64,000 bases of DNA from NCBI RefSeq assembly GCF_040564635.1, contig NZ_CP159837.1:2359001-2423000 (forward strand), written 5' to 3'. Position 1 is the first letter of the stretch, and the number at the start of each line of letters is the position of its first letter. The notes beneath the pieces are model-generated. The model was not told the DNA's origin. It did not search any database and saw only the letters and a program-made list of their open reading frames with translations. Shown one piece after another: positions 8,892-17,059 of the stretch. The translations under genes and the position numbers were made by a program. This DNA comes from Planktothricoides raciborskii GIHE-MW2 (GTDB lineage: Bacteria > Cyanobacteriota > Cyanobacteriia > Cyanobacteriales > Laspinemataceae).

Positions 8892-9926
8892 CGTAGGTCA
8901 GAATCAATGGGTTTAAGCGAAAACAAATATAAATAGAACTGACTAAGTTTGTCAGCCATTCACGGCCTAAGAGACTCGCGAACCGAGTATCCTCATGGTA
9001 GCATTGATCCGGTCTTTTATGCCACCACGAAATCAAGCATTTTACTGTAGATAGGGTCTAAATCTATTTACAGCGAGAGAATTCCCTAAGTCTTGTTTCT
9101 CAATTTTTCAGAGCCCGACAATTTACCTGCAACGTAATTAAGAAACCGGGTTTCTTGTAGGGGCGATCCGGGTGTCCCGGTATGAAGCAGAAACCAGGTT
9201 TCTCCTTTGTTATGGCTAAACTTCACTTAAGTAACTTGAAAAATACTGGCAAAAACTGGCAAAAATTTAAAATCCGTGTTTATAATTAGATTGTCCCGCA
9301 ATATGGCTAATTAACAGAGGTTATTCCGGTGGAGATTAATCTCTGGTTGAATTCTAGAAAATCATAATCTGCTAACAATTAAAACTATGTTGCGGCTGGT
9401 TAGAGTCCCAAATAACTTTTTTCTTACCTGAATTAAGGATGGGTATGTCCATTCATTACCTTACTACTGTAGATTGACCGATGACGAAATCGCTGAAAAC
9501 CCTAGGTCTATTGGTTTTCTGTGTTAGATGATCGGAACAGCGATGCAGGTAAACAAAAATACTGCCAAGCATCTCAATTATTGTTTTTTAATTTTACCCC
9601 CTAGCCATCTCTGCGTGTTTTAGGGATTACCCAAGATTAAGTTATCAATATCTTGGGAAAAGTCTGATTTGATCAATTTTTTTGTGATTCGGGCAATTTT
9701 TCCCTAATTGTCCATAATTCTCCATAATTGAGCGAAATTTCGTTGATATTTTCAGATATTCTGCGGAACTGAAATTTTGGGAATGTAAATAGTAAACATC
9801 AAGGTTAGTTAGATTGCAAATAAAGCAGCGATCGCGCGAGTCAAGGACAACTCTCTTGAGTCAGGTTGCTATAGCAAAAAATTGACCACGATAAACATCA
9901 ATTTCTTTTTTTGAACAGGTTTTTAA
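8892..9926. other. Long spacer without a recognisable gene
   Basis: About 1 kb with no credible reading frame and no tRNA, tmRNA, RNase P or 6S RNA signature that I could find. It contains the small palindrome AGAAACCGGGTTTCTT at about 9140 with a partner AGAAACCAGGTTTCT at 9188 and a GTAGGGGCGATCC repeat piece between them; this family recurs at 26985, 27115, 33715, 34531 and 45825. The stretch 9240-9900 is AT-rich with several T-runs. It could hold promoters for the minus-strand operon ending upstream (start at 8891), or an unannotated small RNA. Confidence 0.5.
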
Positions 9927-10157
9927 CACCTATGGATCTTCATCCTTGGTCGAGGCTATAGCAAACAACTGCTGGGCAAATCATTAGAAGCTTTACGGCA
10001 ACAAAATATCCTGATGATTTATCTGGAAGTGGAAACCGAAAACCGGACAGCGATCGGGCTTTACCAATCCCTCGGCTTTGCCCCGGTTAAACTCTTAAAA
10101 GATTACTATCAACCCACCAGAGATGGCTTAAAAATGAAATTGAACTTAGTAGCCTAG
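9927..10157 (+). pseudogene. GNAT acetyltransferase, C-terminal fragment
   Basis: Reading from 9927 there are 76 codons ending at TAG 10155-10157, directly after an in-frame TAA at 9924. The peptide starts inside a GNAT fold: LGRGYSKQLLGKSLEAL is motif A (acetyl-CoA pyrophosphate binding, RxxGxG-like), then IYLEVETENRTAIGLYQSLGF is motif B as in RimI-like enzymes. The N-terminal half (strands 1-3) is missing and there is no start codon, so this is a remnant. It is one of several broken genes between 9.9 and 13.9 kb. Confidence 0.8.
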
Positions 10158-10194
10158 AACCATCGGGAATAGTCGATCGCGAGAATAATTTATC

Positions 10195-10290
10195 ACCACA
10201 GAGACACAGAGAACACAAAGAAAAAACACAGAAAATTTTCCTGGACTTTCTTTGTGTCCTTTGTGTCTTTGTGGTAAAATTATAAACTTA
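10195..10290. repeat. Imperfect inverted repeat of the ACCACAGAGACACAGAG type
   Basis: TCACCACAGAGACACAGAGAACACAAAG at the left faces CTTTGTGTCCTTTGTGTCTTTGTGGT at the right, separated by about 40 bases. A half copy (CTTTGTGGTCTTTGTGTCTTGGTGG) lies at 2309-2337 downstream of the linker gene. The element lies between the GNAT remnant and the end of the Uma2 gene and could serve as a terminator, but its wide spread in bacterial spacers points to a repeat. Confidence 0.6.
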
Positions 10291-10292
10291 TA

Positions 10293-10880
10293 TTATGACG
10301 CATTATTTGCCAAAGTCACATCCTCATATAAATCCTCAAATCTGGTGCGAAAATCGATAGATTCTAAATAAATTTCACTCCCTGGATTGTATAGTCGAAA
10401 ATTCCAATTTTCCTCAGCATTACGACGGAAACATTCGACGCGCTGGCGTTTTTGGCTAATAATGACATATTCTTGCAGGGTTGGTAATTGCTGATAGTTA
10501 GCAAATTTGTCGCCTCTGTCAAAGGCTTCTGTACTATCTGATAAAACTTCAACAATTAAACAAGGATATTTTTTATGATTCGTCAATTCTTTATCTCTGG
10601 CATCACAAGTCACCATCACATCAGGATAATAAAATATATTCCCGATATTCGCGGCTGACATATTCGCTTTCATGTCGGACATATAGACGCGGCAACCGCT
10701 ACCTCGTAGATGATTTCTTAACAAGGCAAATAAGTTTCCGGCAATGGTGACATGAGCATCACTAGCCCCAGCCATTGCGTAAACTTCTCCATCTATATAT
10801 TCGTGTTTGATGGGGCTGATTTCTTCTCCGCTTAGATATTCTTGAGGAGAAATATAATTTTGACTTGGATTGGCAATCAT
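10293..10880 (-). CDS. Uma2-family protein (PD-(D/E)XK-like fold, DUF820)
   Basis: 195 residues, full length for the family. Conserved blocks are visible: ISPQEYLSGEEISPIKHEYIDGEVYAM at the N-terminus, AMAGASDAHVTIAGNLFALL, the putative nuclease core FYYPDVMVTCD (catalytic Asp) followed by PCLIVEVLSDSTEAFDRGDK (Glu-x-Leu, then Asp and Lys), and LQEYVIISQKRQRVE. Uma2 proteins are restriction-endonuclease-fold proteins found in many copies in cyanobacteria; their role is unproven, and transposon links have been suggested. Unlike the 27.5 and 30.8 kb copies this one is intact and belongs to a different subgroup. Confidence 0.9.
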   Translation of the reverse strand: MIANPSQNYISPQEYLSGEEISPIKHEYIDGEVYAMAGASDAHVTIAGNLFALLRNHLRGSGCRVYMSDMKANMSAANIGNIFYYPDVMVTCDARDKELTNHKKYPCLIVEVLSDSTEAFDRGDKFANYQQLPTLQEYVIISQKRQRVECFRRNAEENWNFRLYNPGSEIYLESIDFRTRFEDLYEDVTLANNAS

Positions 10881-10978
10881 GGTTAGGAAAATTAAGTTAT
10901 ACCTAAGTTATAGCATTTTCAATTAAATAACCGTAAACATAACTCTGTCAGACACAGAGAAAGAAGTAAAGAAAAAAG

Positions 10979-11060
10979 TAGGTTGGGTTAAGCGATCGCG
11001 CAACCCAACAAAAACCAGACTTGTTTAAAGTTGGGTTTTTTTACCTCAACCCAACCTACA
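10979..11060. repeat. GTAGGTTGGGTT inverted repeat
   Basis: GTAGGTTGGGTTAAGCG at 10979 is complemented by CAACCCAACCTAC ending at 11060; an inner pair CAACCCAAC...GTTGGGTT strengthens the fold. The same family appears at 33870-33902 and 42650-42675. It lies between the AIM24 gene (ending 11095) and the divergent start of the Uma2 gene (10880); a terminator role for the AIM24 gene is possible. Confidence 0.65.
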
Positions 11061-11094
11061 TCTACATACAAGAAAAATGGCCTTTAATTGACCA

Positions 11095-11805
11095 TTAGCT
11101 ATCACTACTGCTACTAGAACTTTCTCGCTGTGCAGCGGCAACTTTGCTGCTGATGATGTCGCTAATTTTCCCTTTCATAAATGCTCGTCCGTAGGCAGTC
11201 CGGGCAATCAAAACTGTGCCGGTGCCTTCGTAAACATTCACAAATCCTTCTCCCGACAACATCGAACCCATGAAAGTTCGAGCCGCTTTTTCTACACGAT
11301 AATCCAAATTACCTTTCCGGGCTACGGCATATTTGCCATCCACCACCAAACGGTTATTTTGTAAATGAATTTCCCGGATCGGTCCAGGAGTGGAGAGGAC
11401 AAGTTTGCCCCGCCCCCGCGCCACGGTTTGGAATAACCCTTCACCACCGAACAATCCCGATATCAACTTGTTGCGCTTGGCGGTGATTTCTACGGTTTCC
11501 TCGGAAGCAAAGTAACCGCCTGCATCCATAATCCATTCCTCCCCTTGCAGTTCTAGGATATGGAAGCCGCCAAAGGAAGGTTCTAGGTATAGTTCGCCGG
11601 TGCCTTTGTAAGTAGGACGAAAGATATTTTCGCCGGTGACAGCAGATTTGAGAAATCCACCTAAGCCACCAGTTCCGGCTGATTCCATTTGGATGTTGCC
11701 GCGCATATAGTACATGGCCCCAGATTCAGCCCGGACGGTTTCATTTTGCAGGGTTATTTTAACCAGGCGCACACCTTCGCGATCGATGATTTCAATTTCT
11801 GCCAT
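11095..11805 (-). CDS. AIM24 family protein (TIGR00266), copy 2
   Basis: 236 residues, beta-rich, built of internally similar segments. Family signatures: VRAESGAMYYMRGNIQ near the N-terminus, GTGELYLEPSFGGFHIL, GLFGGEGLFQTVARGRGKL and GEGFVNVYEGTGTVLI near the end. The fold is a beta-helix/tubby-like barrel; the cellular role in bacteria is not established, and fungal AIM24 is mitochondrial. The C-terminal tail is a Ser-rich run (SSSSSSDS). It lies 71 bases downstream of a paralogue on the same strand, so the pair arose by tandem duplication and is probably co-transcribed. Confidence 0.9.
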   Translation of the reverse strand: MAEIEIIDREGVRLVKITLQNETVRAESGAMYYMRGNIQMESAGTGGLGGFLKSAVTGENIFRPTYKGTGELYLEPSFGGFHILELQGEEWIMDAGGYFASEETVEITAKRNKLISGLFGGEGLFQTVARGRGKLVLSTPGPIREIHLQNNRLVVDGKYAVARKGNLDYRVEKAARTFMGSMLSGEGFVNVYEGTGTVLIARTAYGRAFMKGKISDIISSKVAAAQRESSSSSSDS

Positions 11806-11876
11806 CTTAATTGTTAACTCCTGTGAGCCAGAATTATTTCCATTGCCGATATTGCCGATATTGCCGAAAAGTCACT

Positions 11877-12530
11877 TTAAACGGCCCAAAGCTGACGCAG
11901 CATCATTACTTCCCAATAGGCATTGGGTGCCAGCAGGACTGTGCCCGTTCCTTCGTAGGTGTTGACAAAGCCTTCCCCAGAGGTCAAGCTGCCCAATAAT
12001 GATTTGGTGGCTTTGGTGACGGTGTAATTTAAAGTGGCAGAACGGGCAACGGCAAAAGTGCCATCTACCACTAGGCGATCGTTCCGAAGATGGACTTCTT
12101 CAATCGGACCTGGGGTTTTAATGACTACCTTACCCTGCCCTTTCGCGGTGGTTTGAAATAGCCCCTCGCCCCCAAATAACCCGGTCAGCAATTTGTTGCG
12201 CTTGGCATCAACCTGGACGCTGCCCTCAGAAGCCCAGTAACCGCCTGTATCCATCACCCATTCCTCGCCCTGCAAGTTCAGAATGTGGTAGCCTTCAAAG
12301 CTGGGTTCCAGATACAGTTCTCCCGTTCCCGTATAGCTGGGTCGCACCACGGTTTCCCCAGTGGCAAGGGCCTTGAAAAAGCCCCCAACCCCACCAGTGC
12401 CTTGGGACTCCATCCGAATGTCGCCGAGAAAATAAAATAATGCTCCAGCTTCAGCAAGGATGGTTTCGTTGTTTATCAGGACTTTGATAAACCGTAAGCC
12501 TTCTTCTTCGATGATTTCAAACTTGGCCAT
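11877..12530 (-). CDS. AIM24 family protein (TIGR00266), copy 1
   Basis: 217 residues, paralogue of the 11095 gene with the same blocks: ILAEAGALFYFLGDIR, GTGELYLEPSFEGYHILN, GLFGGEGLFQTTAKGQGK, GEGFVNTYEGTGTVLL. It is shorter at the C-terminus (ends in MMLRQLWAV) and lacks the Ser tail of its neighbour. The start ATG at 12530 follows an AT-rich leader. Both copies keep the Gly-rich turns, so neither looks decayed. Confidence 0.9.
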   Translation of the reverse strand: MAKFEIIEEEGLRFIKVLINNETILAEAGALFYFLGDIRMESQGTGGVGGFFKALATGETVVRPSYTGTGELYLEPSFEGYHILNLQGEEWVMDTGGYWASEGSVQVDAKRNKLLTGLFGGEGLFQTTAKGQGKVVIKTPGPIEEVHLRNDRLVVDGTFAVARSATLNYTVTKATKSLLGSLTSGEGFVNTYEGTGTVLLAPNAYWEVMMLRQLWAV

Positions 12531-12607
12531 AAGTTATCTTTTGGATTCTTTATTAATATTCTGGCTAGTTTTTGGGGAATTGTCACCCCGAATTTTGCTG
12601 GGTATTC

Positions 12608-12765
12608 TGTAGGGGCGAAGCATGACCGCAGTAAATATCCGCTTAAAACTAATAACCTATGTACCGGAATGCGCGGGTCAGATATCTGTAGGGGCAAAGC
12701 ATGACCGCAGTAAATATCCACTTAAAACCAATAACCTATATACCGGAATGCTTTGCCCTTTGCAA
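12608..12765. repeat. Tandem pair of an 80-base GTAGGGGC(G/A)AAGCATG repeat
   Basis: Two units with about 82-base spacing: CTGTAGGGGCGAAGCATGAC at 12608 and CTGTAGGGGCAAAGCATGAC at 12690, each followed by CGCAGTAAATATCC(G/A)CTTAAAAC(T/C)AATAACC and ACCGGAATGC. They belong to the large repeat family that also occurs at 23931, 31711, 38013 and 38454. The rest of 12531-12865 is AT-rich without a gene. Confidence 0.8.
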
Positions 12766-12865
12766 AATTCAGTTTACCCCTAACCTATAATTTTTTTGTT
12801 TGGCCAAAATATTGATTTTTTCCCAATAATTTGAGATTATTTAAAATAATATTCATAATTCACTA

Positions 12866-13272
12866 AAAAATCTGAGCGATCGCCGTCTAAATGCCCCGGC
12901 AACTGAACGCAACCGCGAACCAATTTTAGCGGTATTACAGCAAGTGCTACCCCCCACAGGGACAATTTTAGAGATTGCTAGTGGGACGGGTCAACATGGG
13001 ATTTTTTTGCCCCTCGGTTACAACCCCGAAAATGGCTACCCAGCGAAAATCATCCCGAATTAAGACTCAGTATTGCCGCGTGGCAAGATGACCAACCGAT
13101 CGCAAATCTTTATGGGGCGATCGCCTTAGATGTTTGTGAGAATCCTTGGTCAATTGAACGAGGGAAATTGCCGGATAACATGACAAAAGATGATTTAGTG
13201 ACTCATCCAATTACTGCTATTGTGAATATTAATATGATCCATATTTCTCCTTGGCAAGCTTTAAGTAGGTGA
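12866..13272 (+). pseudogene. DUF938 methyltransferase, broken by frameshift and element insertion
   Basis: Translation from about 12866 gives LSDRRLNAPATERNREPILAV and LEIASGTGQHGIFLPLGY, the hallmark start and SAM-binding motif of the DUF938 (UPF0585) methyltransferase family. The frame then shifts by one: from 13054 it continues LRLSIAAWQDDQPIANLYG, LDVCENPWSIERGK and IVNINMIHISPWQAL, again family blocks. There is no start codon, and the 3' part ends exactly where the repeat element at 13261 begins. Roughly the first 130 of about 205 residues survive. Confidence 0.85.
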
Positions 13273-13511
13273 ACATAATTAATTGCACTTTTCGTTCCCC
13301 GCCGATAGGCTTTGGATTCCCGCCTGTAGGAAGGAGAGAGAATAGAGAATAGAGAATAGAGAATAGAGAATAGAGAATTTTCCTCTTTCCTATGCATCCT
13401 CTTTCCTCTTTCCTATGCATCCTCTTTCCTATGCATCCTCTTTCCTATGCATCCTCTTTCCTCTCTTCTCTTTCCTCTAATGGGGTCTGCGGTGCATTTA
13501 TTTCTGCCCGT
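13261..13511 (+). mobile_element. MITE-like element, copy 1
   Basis: About 250 bases bounded by imperfect terminal inverted repeats: left TTAAGTAGGTGAACATAATT (continuing AATTGCAC), right, read inward, GGGCAGAAATAAATGCACC. The core carries CGTTCCCCGCCGATAGGC, a GGATTCCCGCC piece, an AGAGAAT array and a minisatellite of CTCTTTCCTATGCAT units. A second copy lies in reverse orientation at 30481-30710 with a different number of minisatellite units. No coding capacity. It interrupts the DUF938 remnant. Confidence 0.8.
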
Positions 13512-13544
13512 AAACTTATATATTCTAGGGCAAATGCTCCCGCA

Positions 13545-13832
13545 TTGAGATTCTGAGAGAATGAAACGGGGCACTTGCCCTAGACTTGAAAATCAAGACT
13601 CCCGTGCGCTTCGTTTATTGGGGAGGGCAGGGGGCGACTTTTCTGATTAGATTTCATAAAGAATTTGAAGGCAACACATCAATGCCGGAAAATTTTAGAA
13701 GCCAAGTTGTAACCCAAGGAACCCAGCGATCGAGAAAAAGCGGATAGTACCGCTGAGTCCGCCTTTTAGTCAATGCCATTCGCCATCAAATACTGCCCCG
13801 GCAAATTCTGACTCGTAAAGCCTTTGATGCAG
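13545..13832 (+). pseudogene. Internally deleted duplicate of the ilvD 5' region
   Basis: 13545-13733 repeats 15019-15204 (ilvD leader, ribosome binding site and first codons: [13 protein letters not shown]) with few differences, then jumps to sequence matching 15828-15920 of ilvD (AGAAAAAGCGGATAGTACCG onward) and ends near 13832. The junction lies in GATCG, present at both break points, so a roughly 620-base deletion by microhomology is likely; a further small deletion follows. The reading frame is closed soon after the junction. Confidence 0.88.
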
Positions 13833-13883
13833 GCGATCGCCAAAAAATATGATAAAGTTTTGTCGATGTACTAGATTTATACT

Positions 13884-14546
13884 ATGAGCAACAGTCATCC
13901 CGATTCAACTCTACCATTGTGGGTGCAAGACCGCGATACAGTCATCGCGAATGATACTGGAGTAATATGGCGTGATGGAAACCGTCCAGATTATTCAGAA
14001 AATAATCAAGTTTTCCAAAAAGAAAGCAAAAGAAATCATGTAGAAGGTTCTTTAGAGGCGATCACGCAAAATTTAGTCAGAACTTTCGAGTTGGAAGCAT
14101 CCAATAAAACCGATCCTCATCAGTGGCTGTCTGTAGTTTCCGAAAAGTTTCGCATGAGTACCAACGGCGGCCCACAATACACGGCGCAAGAAATTTCTGA
14201 ACGGGGCACCTATAATCTATTTCTGGGTGATACGGAACATTATAAATCCTCCGAAGAAACCTTTGAATCATCCTGGAAAATTGTCACAGAAGCTTTTCCC
14301 AAGGGCTTTCTCTGGGAAGTCATAGAAGTATTAGCCGGACCGCCCAAGGTTGTTTTCAAATGGCGACACTGGGGAACCTTTATCGGCAAATTCAAAGACT
14401 ATTCTCCCACCGGAGAAACGATCGAAATTGTGGGAATCACGATTGCTCATGTCAATGAAGAATTGAAACTTGAAGCGGTAGAACACTTTTTTGATAACAG
14501 TGAGTTTCTCCATAAATTAACTGCCGGTGGCTGTCCTTTTCACTAG
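13884..14546 (+). CDS. SnoaL/NTF2-like protein
   Basis: 220 residues without signal or membrane segments. The pattern helix-rich start, then FLWEVIEVLAGPPKVVFKWRHWGTFIGKF and EIVGITIAHVNEELKLEAVEHFFDNSEFL matches the SnoaL-like/ester-cyclase branch of the NTF2 fold: a curved sheet in which the W-x-H/G-T-H-x-G region lines the pocket. Such proteins bind or cyclise small hydrophobic molecules; the ligand is not deducible. The C-terminus GGCPFH is unusual. It stands alone between the ilvD remnant and true ilvD. Confidence 0.75.
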   Translation: MSNSHPDSTLPLWVQDRDTVIANDTGVIWRDGNRPDYSENNQVFQKESKRNHVEGSLEAITQNLVRTFELEASNKTDPHQWLSVVSEKFRMSTNGGPQYTAQEISERGTYNLFLGDTEHYKSSEETFESSWKIVTEAFPKGFLWEVIEVLAGPPKVVFKWRHWGTFIGKFKDYSPTGETIEIVGITIAHVNEELKLEAVEHFFDNSEFLHKLTAGGCPFH

Positions 14547-14699
14547 CAATTAGACATGATATATTATTTGCAATAATCTACCTAAGTAAGCTATCACTAT
14601 CATTGATGATAAAAATCTTAATCAACCTAGGTAATTATTGCATAATTTATATCTAATATAAATGGATATTATTGGCATATTTTAATCGTAAATTAAGTG

Positions 14700-14740
14700 A
14701 TTATTCTGGACAAATTTGTTGTGAATTTGTCCAGAATAAT
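14700..14740. terminator. 17-base perfect inverted repeat (hairpin)
   Basis: ATTATTCTGGACAAATT at 14700-14716 pairs perfectly with AATTTGTCCAGAATAAT at 14724-14740, loop seven bases. It lies 150 bases after the SnoaL-like gene. There is no T-run after the stem, so it may be an operator or protected mRNA end rather than an intrinsic terminator. Confidence 0.6.
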
Positions 14741-15139
14741 TTGAATCATTTAAAATCGCTTACTTTTGGCCTTTGGCCACGATCTCCATCTTTAGGTAAA
14801 ATCGATCAGAACAAATAACCTCTTGATCGTGCGATTCAATCAGTCGATTTAATTTGAGCTTTCGGACAAAAATTTTGATTGTAAAAACTGAAAATTTACC
14901 CCTTGAATGCTTCGCCCCTAAAGCTGGGAATCATTTTTTAAATAACAAATAAAGAACAAGAAATATTAAATTACCAGTAAAAATAATGAATTTCTTCAGC
15001 AAAAAAATTATCCCCGGTCTGAGATTCTGAGAGAATGATCGGGGGCACTTGCCCTGGACTTGAAAATCAAGACTCCCGTGCGCTTCGTTTATTGGGGAGG
15101 CAGGGGGCTACTTTTCTGATTAGATTTATTATGGAATTT

Positions 15140-15144
15140 GGAGG
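15140..15144 (+). promoter_or_regulatory. ilvD ribosome binding site
   Basis: GGAGG ten bases before ATG 15155. It decides the ilvD start against the longer open frame from 15035, and it is conserved in the deleted duplicate (GAAGG in the same position at about 13664). Confidence 0.75.
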
Positions 15145-15154
15145 CAACACATCA

Positions 15155-16837
15155 ATGCCGGAAAATTTGAGAAGCCAAGTTGTAACCCAAGGAACTCAGC
15201 GATCGCCTAACCGGGCTATGTTAAGGGCTGTAGGGTTTGGGGACGATGACTTTACCAAACCGATCGTGGGGGTTGCCAATGGGTACAGCACCATCACCCC
15301 TTGCAATATGGGTTTGGATGATTTAGCAAAACAAGCCCAAGCTGCGATCCGGGATGCCGGGGGAATGCCCCAGGTATTCGGCACCATTACCATTAGTGAT
15401 GGGATTTCTATGGGCACCGAAGGGATGAAATATTCCCTAGTTTCACGGGACGTGATCGCCGATTCCATTGAAACGGTGTGTAATGGTCAAAGTATGGATG
15501 GGGTGCTGGCGATTGGGGGCTGCGATAAGAATATGCCCGGGGCGATGATTGCGATCGCCCGGATGAATATCCCCGCCATCTTTGTCTATGGGGGCACGAT
15601 TAAACCGGGCAACTATGAAGGACGCGACCTGACCGTAGTCAGTGCTTTTGAAGCGGTGGGACAATATAGCGCGGGCAAGATTTCTGAGGCAGAATTATTA
15701 GGTGTGGAACGCAATGCTTGCCCAGGGGCGGGTTCTTGCGGCGGGATGTACACCGCTAATACCATGTCCTCGGTGTTTGAAGCGATGGGCATGAGTTTGA
15801 TGTACTCCTCGACAATGGCTGCGGAAGATCGAGAAAAAGCGGATAGTACCGCTGATTCCGCCAAAGTTTTAGTCAATGCCATTCGCAATCAAATTCTACC
15901 CCGGCAAATTCTGACTCGGAAAGCCTTTGAAAATGCAATTTCCGTAGTCATGGCCGTAGGTGGTTCCACCAATGCGGTCTTACATTTACTGGCGATCGCC
16001 CATGCCGCAGGGGTCAAGTTAACCCTAGATGACTTTACGACCATTCGCGATCGGGTTCCCGTCCTCTGTGACCTGAAACCCAGCGGTCAATACGTCATCA
16101 CCCAATTTCACCAAGCCGGTGGGGTGCCGCAAGTGATGAAAATGCTGCTGGAACATGGTTTGCTCCACGGCGACTGTCTGACGATTACGGGGAAAACCAT
16201 CGCCGAACAACTAGCGGATATTCCCTCCGAACCCCCCGCCAATCAAAGCGTCATCCGTCCCTGGGATCAACCCATGTATGCTCAAGGACATTTAGTCGTC
16301 CTCAAAGGCAATCTGGCGACTGAAGGGGCAGTGGCGAAAATCAGCGGCGTGAAAAACCCCAAAATTACCGGCCCAGCCCGAGTTTTTGAATCCGAAGAAG
16401 AATGCCTCCAAGCCATTCTCGACGGTAAAATTAAAGCCGGTGATGTGGTGGTCGTGCGCTATGAAGGCCCCAAAGGTGGCCCAGGGATGCGGGAAATGTT
16501 AGCCCCCACCTCAGCCATTATTGGTGCAGGTTTAGGAGATAGCGTCGGTTTAATCACTGACGGGCGCTTTTCTGGGGGGACTTATGGCCTCGTGGTGGGT
16601 CATGTGGCTCCAGAAGCAGCGGTGGGTGGCGCGATCGCCTTGGTCAAAGAAGGGGACACCATCACCATTGACGCTACCACTCGTCAGCTAACTTTAGAAA
16701 TTTCCGATCGAGAATTAGCCGAGCGTCGAGCCAACTGGCAACCGCCCAAACCCCGTTATACCGCTGGGGTAATGGCCAAATATGCCAAGTTAGTCGCTTC
16801 TAGCAGTGTCGGGGCTGTCACCGATTTGAACTTGTAA
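15155..16837 (+). CDS. ilvD: Dihydroxy-acid dehydratase
   Basis: Fe-S enzyme that dehydrates 2,3-dihydroxy-isovalerate and -methylvalerate in valine, leucine and isoleucine synthesis. I place the start at MPENLRSQ (ATG 15155), 560 residues, because GGAGG lies ten bases upstream and cyanobacterial IlvD proteins begin this way; the frame is open upstream to 15035 but the extra 40 residues do not look like IlvD. Visible motifs: [15 protein letters not shown] (first cluster Cys), [10 protein letters not shown] (second), [17 protein letters not shown] (third), and [11 protein letters not shown] near the C-terminus. A partial duplicate lies at 13545. A palindrome follows the stop. Confidence 0.97.
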   Translation: MPENLRSQVVTQGTQRSPNRAMLRAVGFGDDDFTKPIVGVANGYSTITPCNMGLDDLAKQAQAAIRDAGGMPQVFGTITISDGISMGTEGMKYSLVSRDVIADSIETVCNGQSMDGVLAIGGCDKNMPGAMIAIARMNIPAIFVYGGTIKPGNYEGRDLTVVSAFEAVGQYSAGKISEAELLGVERNACPGAGSCGGMYTANTMSSVFEAMGMSLMYSSTMAAEDREKADSTADSAKVLVNAIRNQILPRQILTRKAFENAISVVMAVGGSTNAVLHLLAIAHAAGVKLTLDDFTTIRDRVPVLCDLKPSGQYVITQFHQAGGVPQVMKMLLEHGLLHGDCLTITGKTIAEQLADIPSEPPANQSVIRPWDQPMYAQGHLVVLKGNLATEGAVAKISGVKNPKITGPARVFESEEECLQAILDGKIKAGDVVVVRYEGPKGGPGMREMLAPTSAIIGAGLGDSVGLITDGRFSGGTYGLVVGHVAPEAAVGGAIALVKEGDTITIDATTRQLTLEISDRELAERRANWQPPKPRYTAGVMAKYAKLVASSSVGAVTDLNL

Positions 16838-16873
16838 TCAAAAATCAGAAAAACCGGGTTTTTGAGTATATAA

Positions 16874-16908
16874 ATAGTAGGGTGGGCAAATCTTGCCCAC
16901 CCTACTAT
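16874..16908. terminator. Hairpin downstream of ilvD (GTAGGGTGGGCAA palindrome)
   Basis: ATAGTAGGGTGGGCAA (16874-16889) and TTGCCCACCCTACTAT (16893-16908) form a 16-base perfect stem with a three-base loop, 36 bases after the ilvD stop. A near relative at 50166 ends in a T-run and is a convincing terminator; here no T-run follows, so termination is likely but less certain. It is a repeated sequence type in this genome. Confidence 0.65.
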
Positions 16909-16962
16909 ATCTGTCACTGGGGTTTTGCTTTGCTTTCACATTACGGTAATTCCGCAAAAATC

Positions 16963-17035
16963 CGAAATCAAATCCTAAATATATCAAATCCTAAATATAG
17001 AAGATTGGCAGAAGATTGGCAGAAGATTGGCGCGT
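16963..17035. repeat. Short direct repeats ATCAAATCCTAAATAT x2 and AGAAGATTGGC x3
   Basis: Two adjacent copies of a 16-base unit followed by three copies of an 11-base unit, in the spacer between ilvD and the convergent DUF928 gene. Simple replication-slippage repeats; no further role is visible. Confidence 0.8.
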
Positions 17036-17059
17036 TAGGGTATGGTTAACACACCCTGA

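Larger units (their letters stand above)
14547..15154. other. Spacer and leader upstream of ilvD
   Basis: AT-rich 14547-15010 with one strong hairpin (annotated separately) and no gene. From 15019 to 15154 runs the ilvD leader, which is also conserved in the decayed duplicate at 13545. It contains two short potential hairpins, GGGCACTTGCCC (15047-15058 region) and CTTGAAAATCAAG (about 15060), then the ribosome binding site. The leader could bear a regulatory element for branched-chain amino acid control, but I recognise no known riboswitch or leader peptide. Confidence 0.5.

Noticed and set aside
8892..9926. Search for tRNA, tmRNA, RNase P RNA or 6S RNA in the long spacer
   Set aside because: No T-loop GTTCGANNC with matching acceptor stem and no conserved RNA cores were found here or elsewhere in the window.
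12476..12721. Minus-strand open frame of 81 codons
   Set aside because: Overlaps the AIM24 start and is made of the tandem 80-base repeat.
15035..15154. ilvD start at 15035 (40 extra residues)
   Set aside because: The extra peptide is unlike IlvD, and a GGAGG ribosome binding site precedes ATG 15155.
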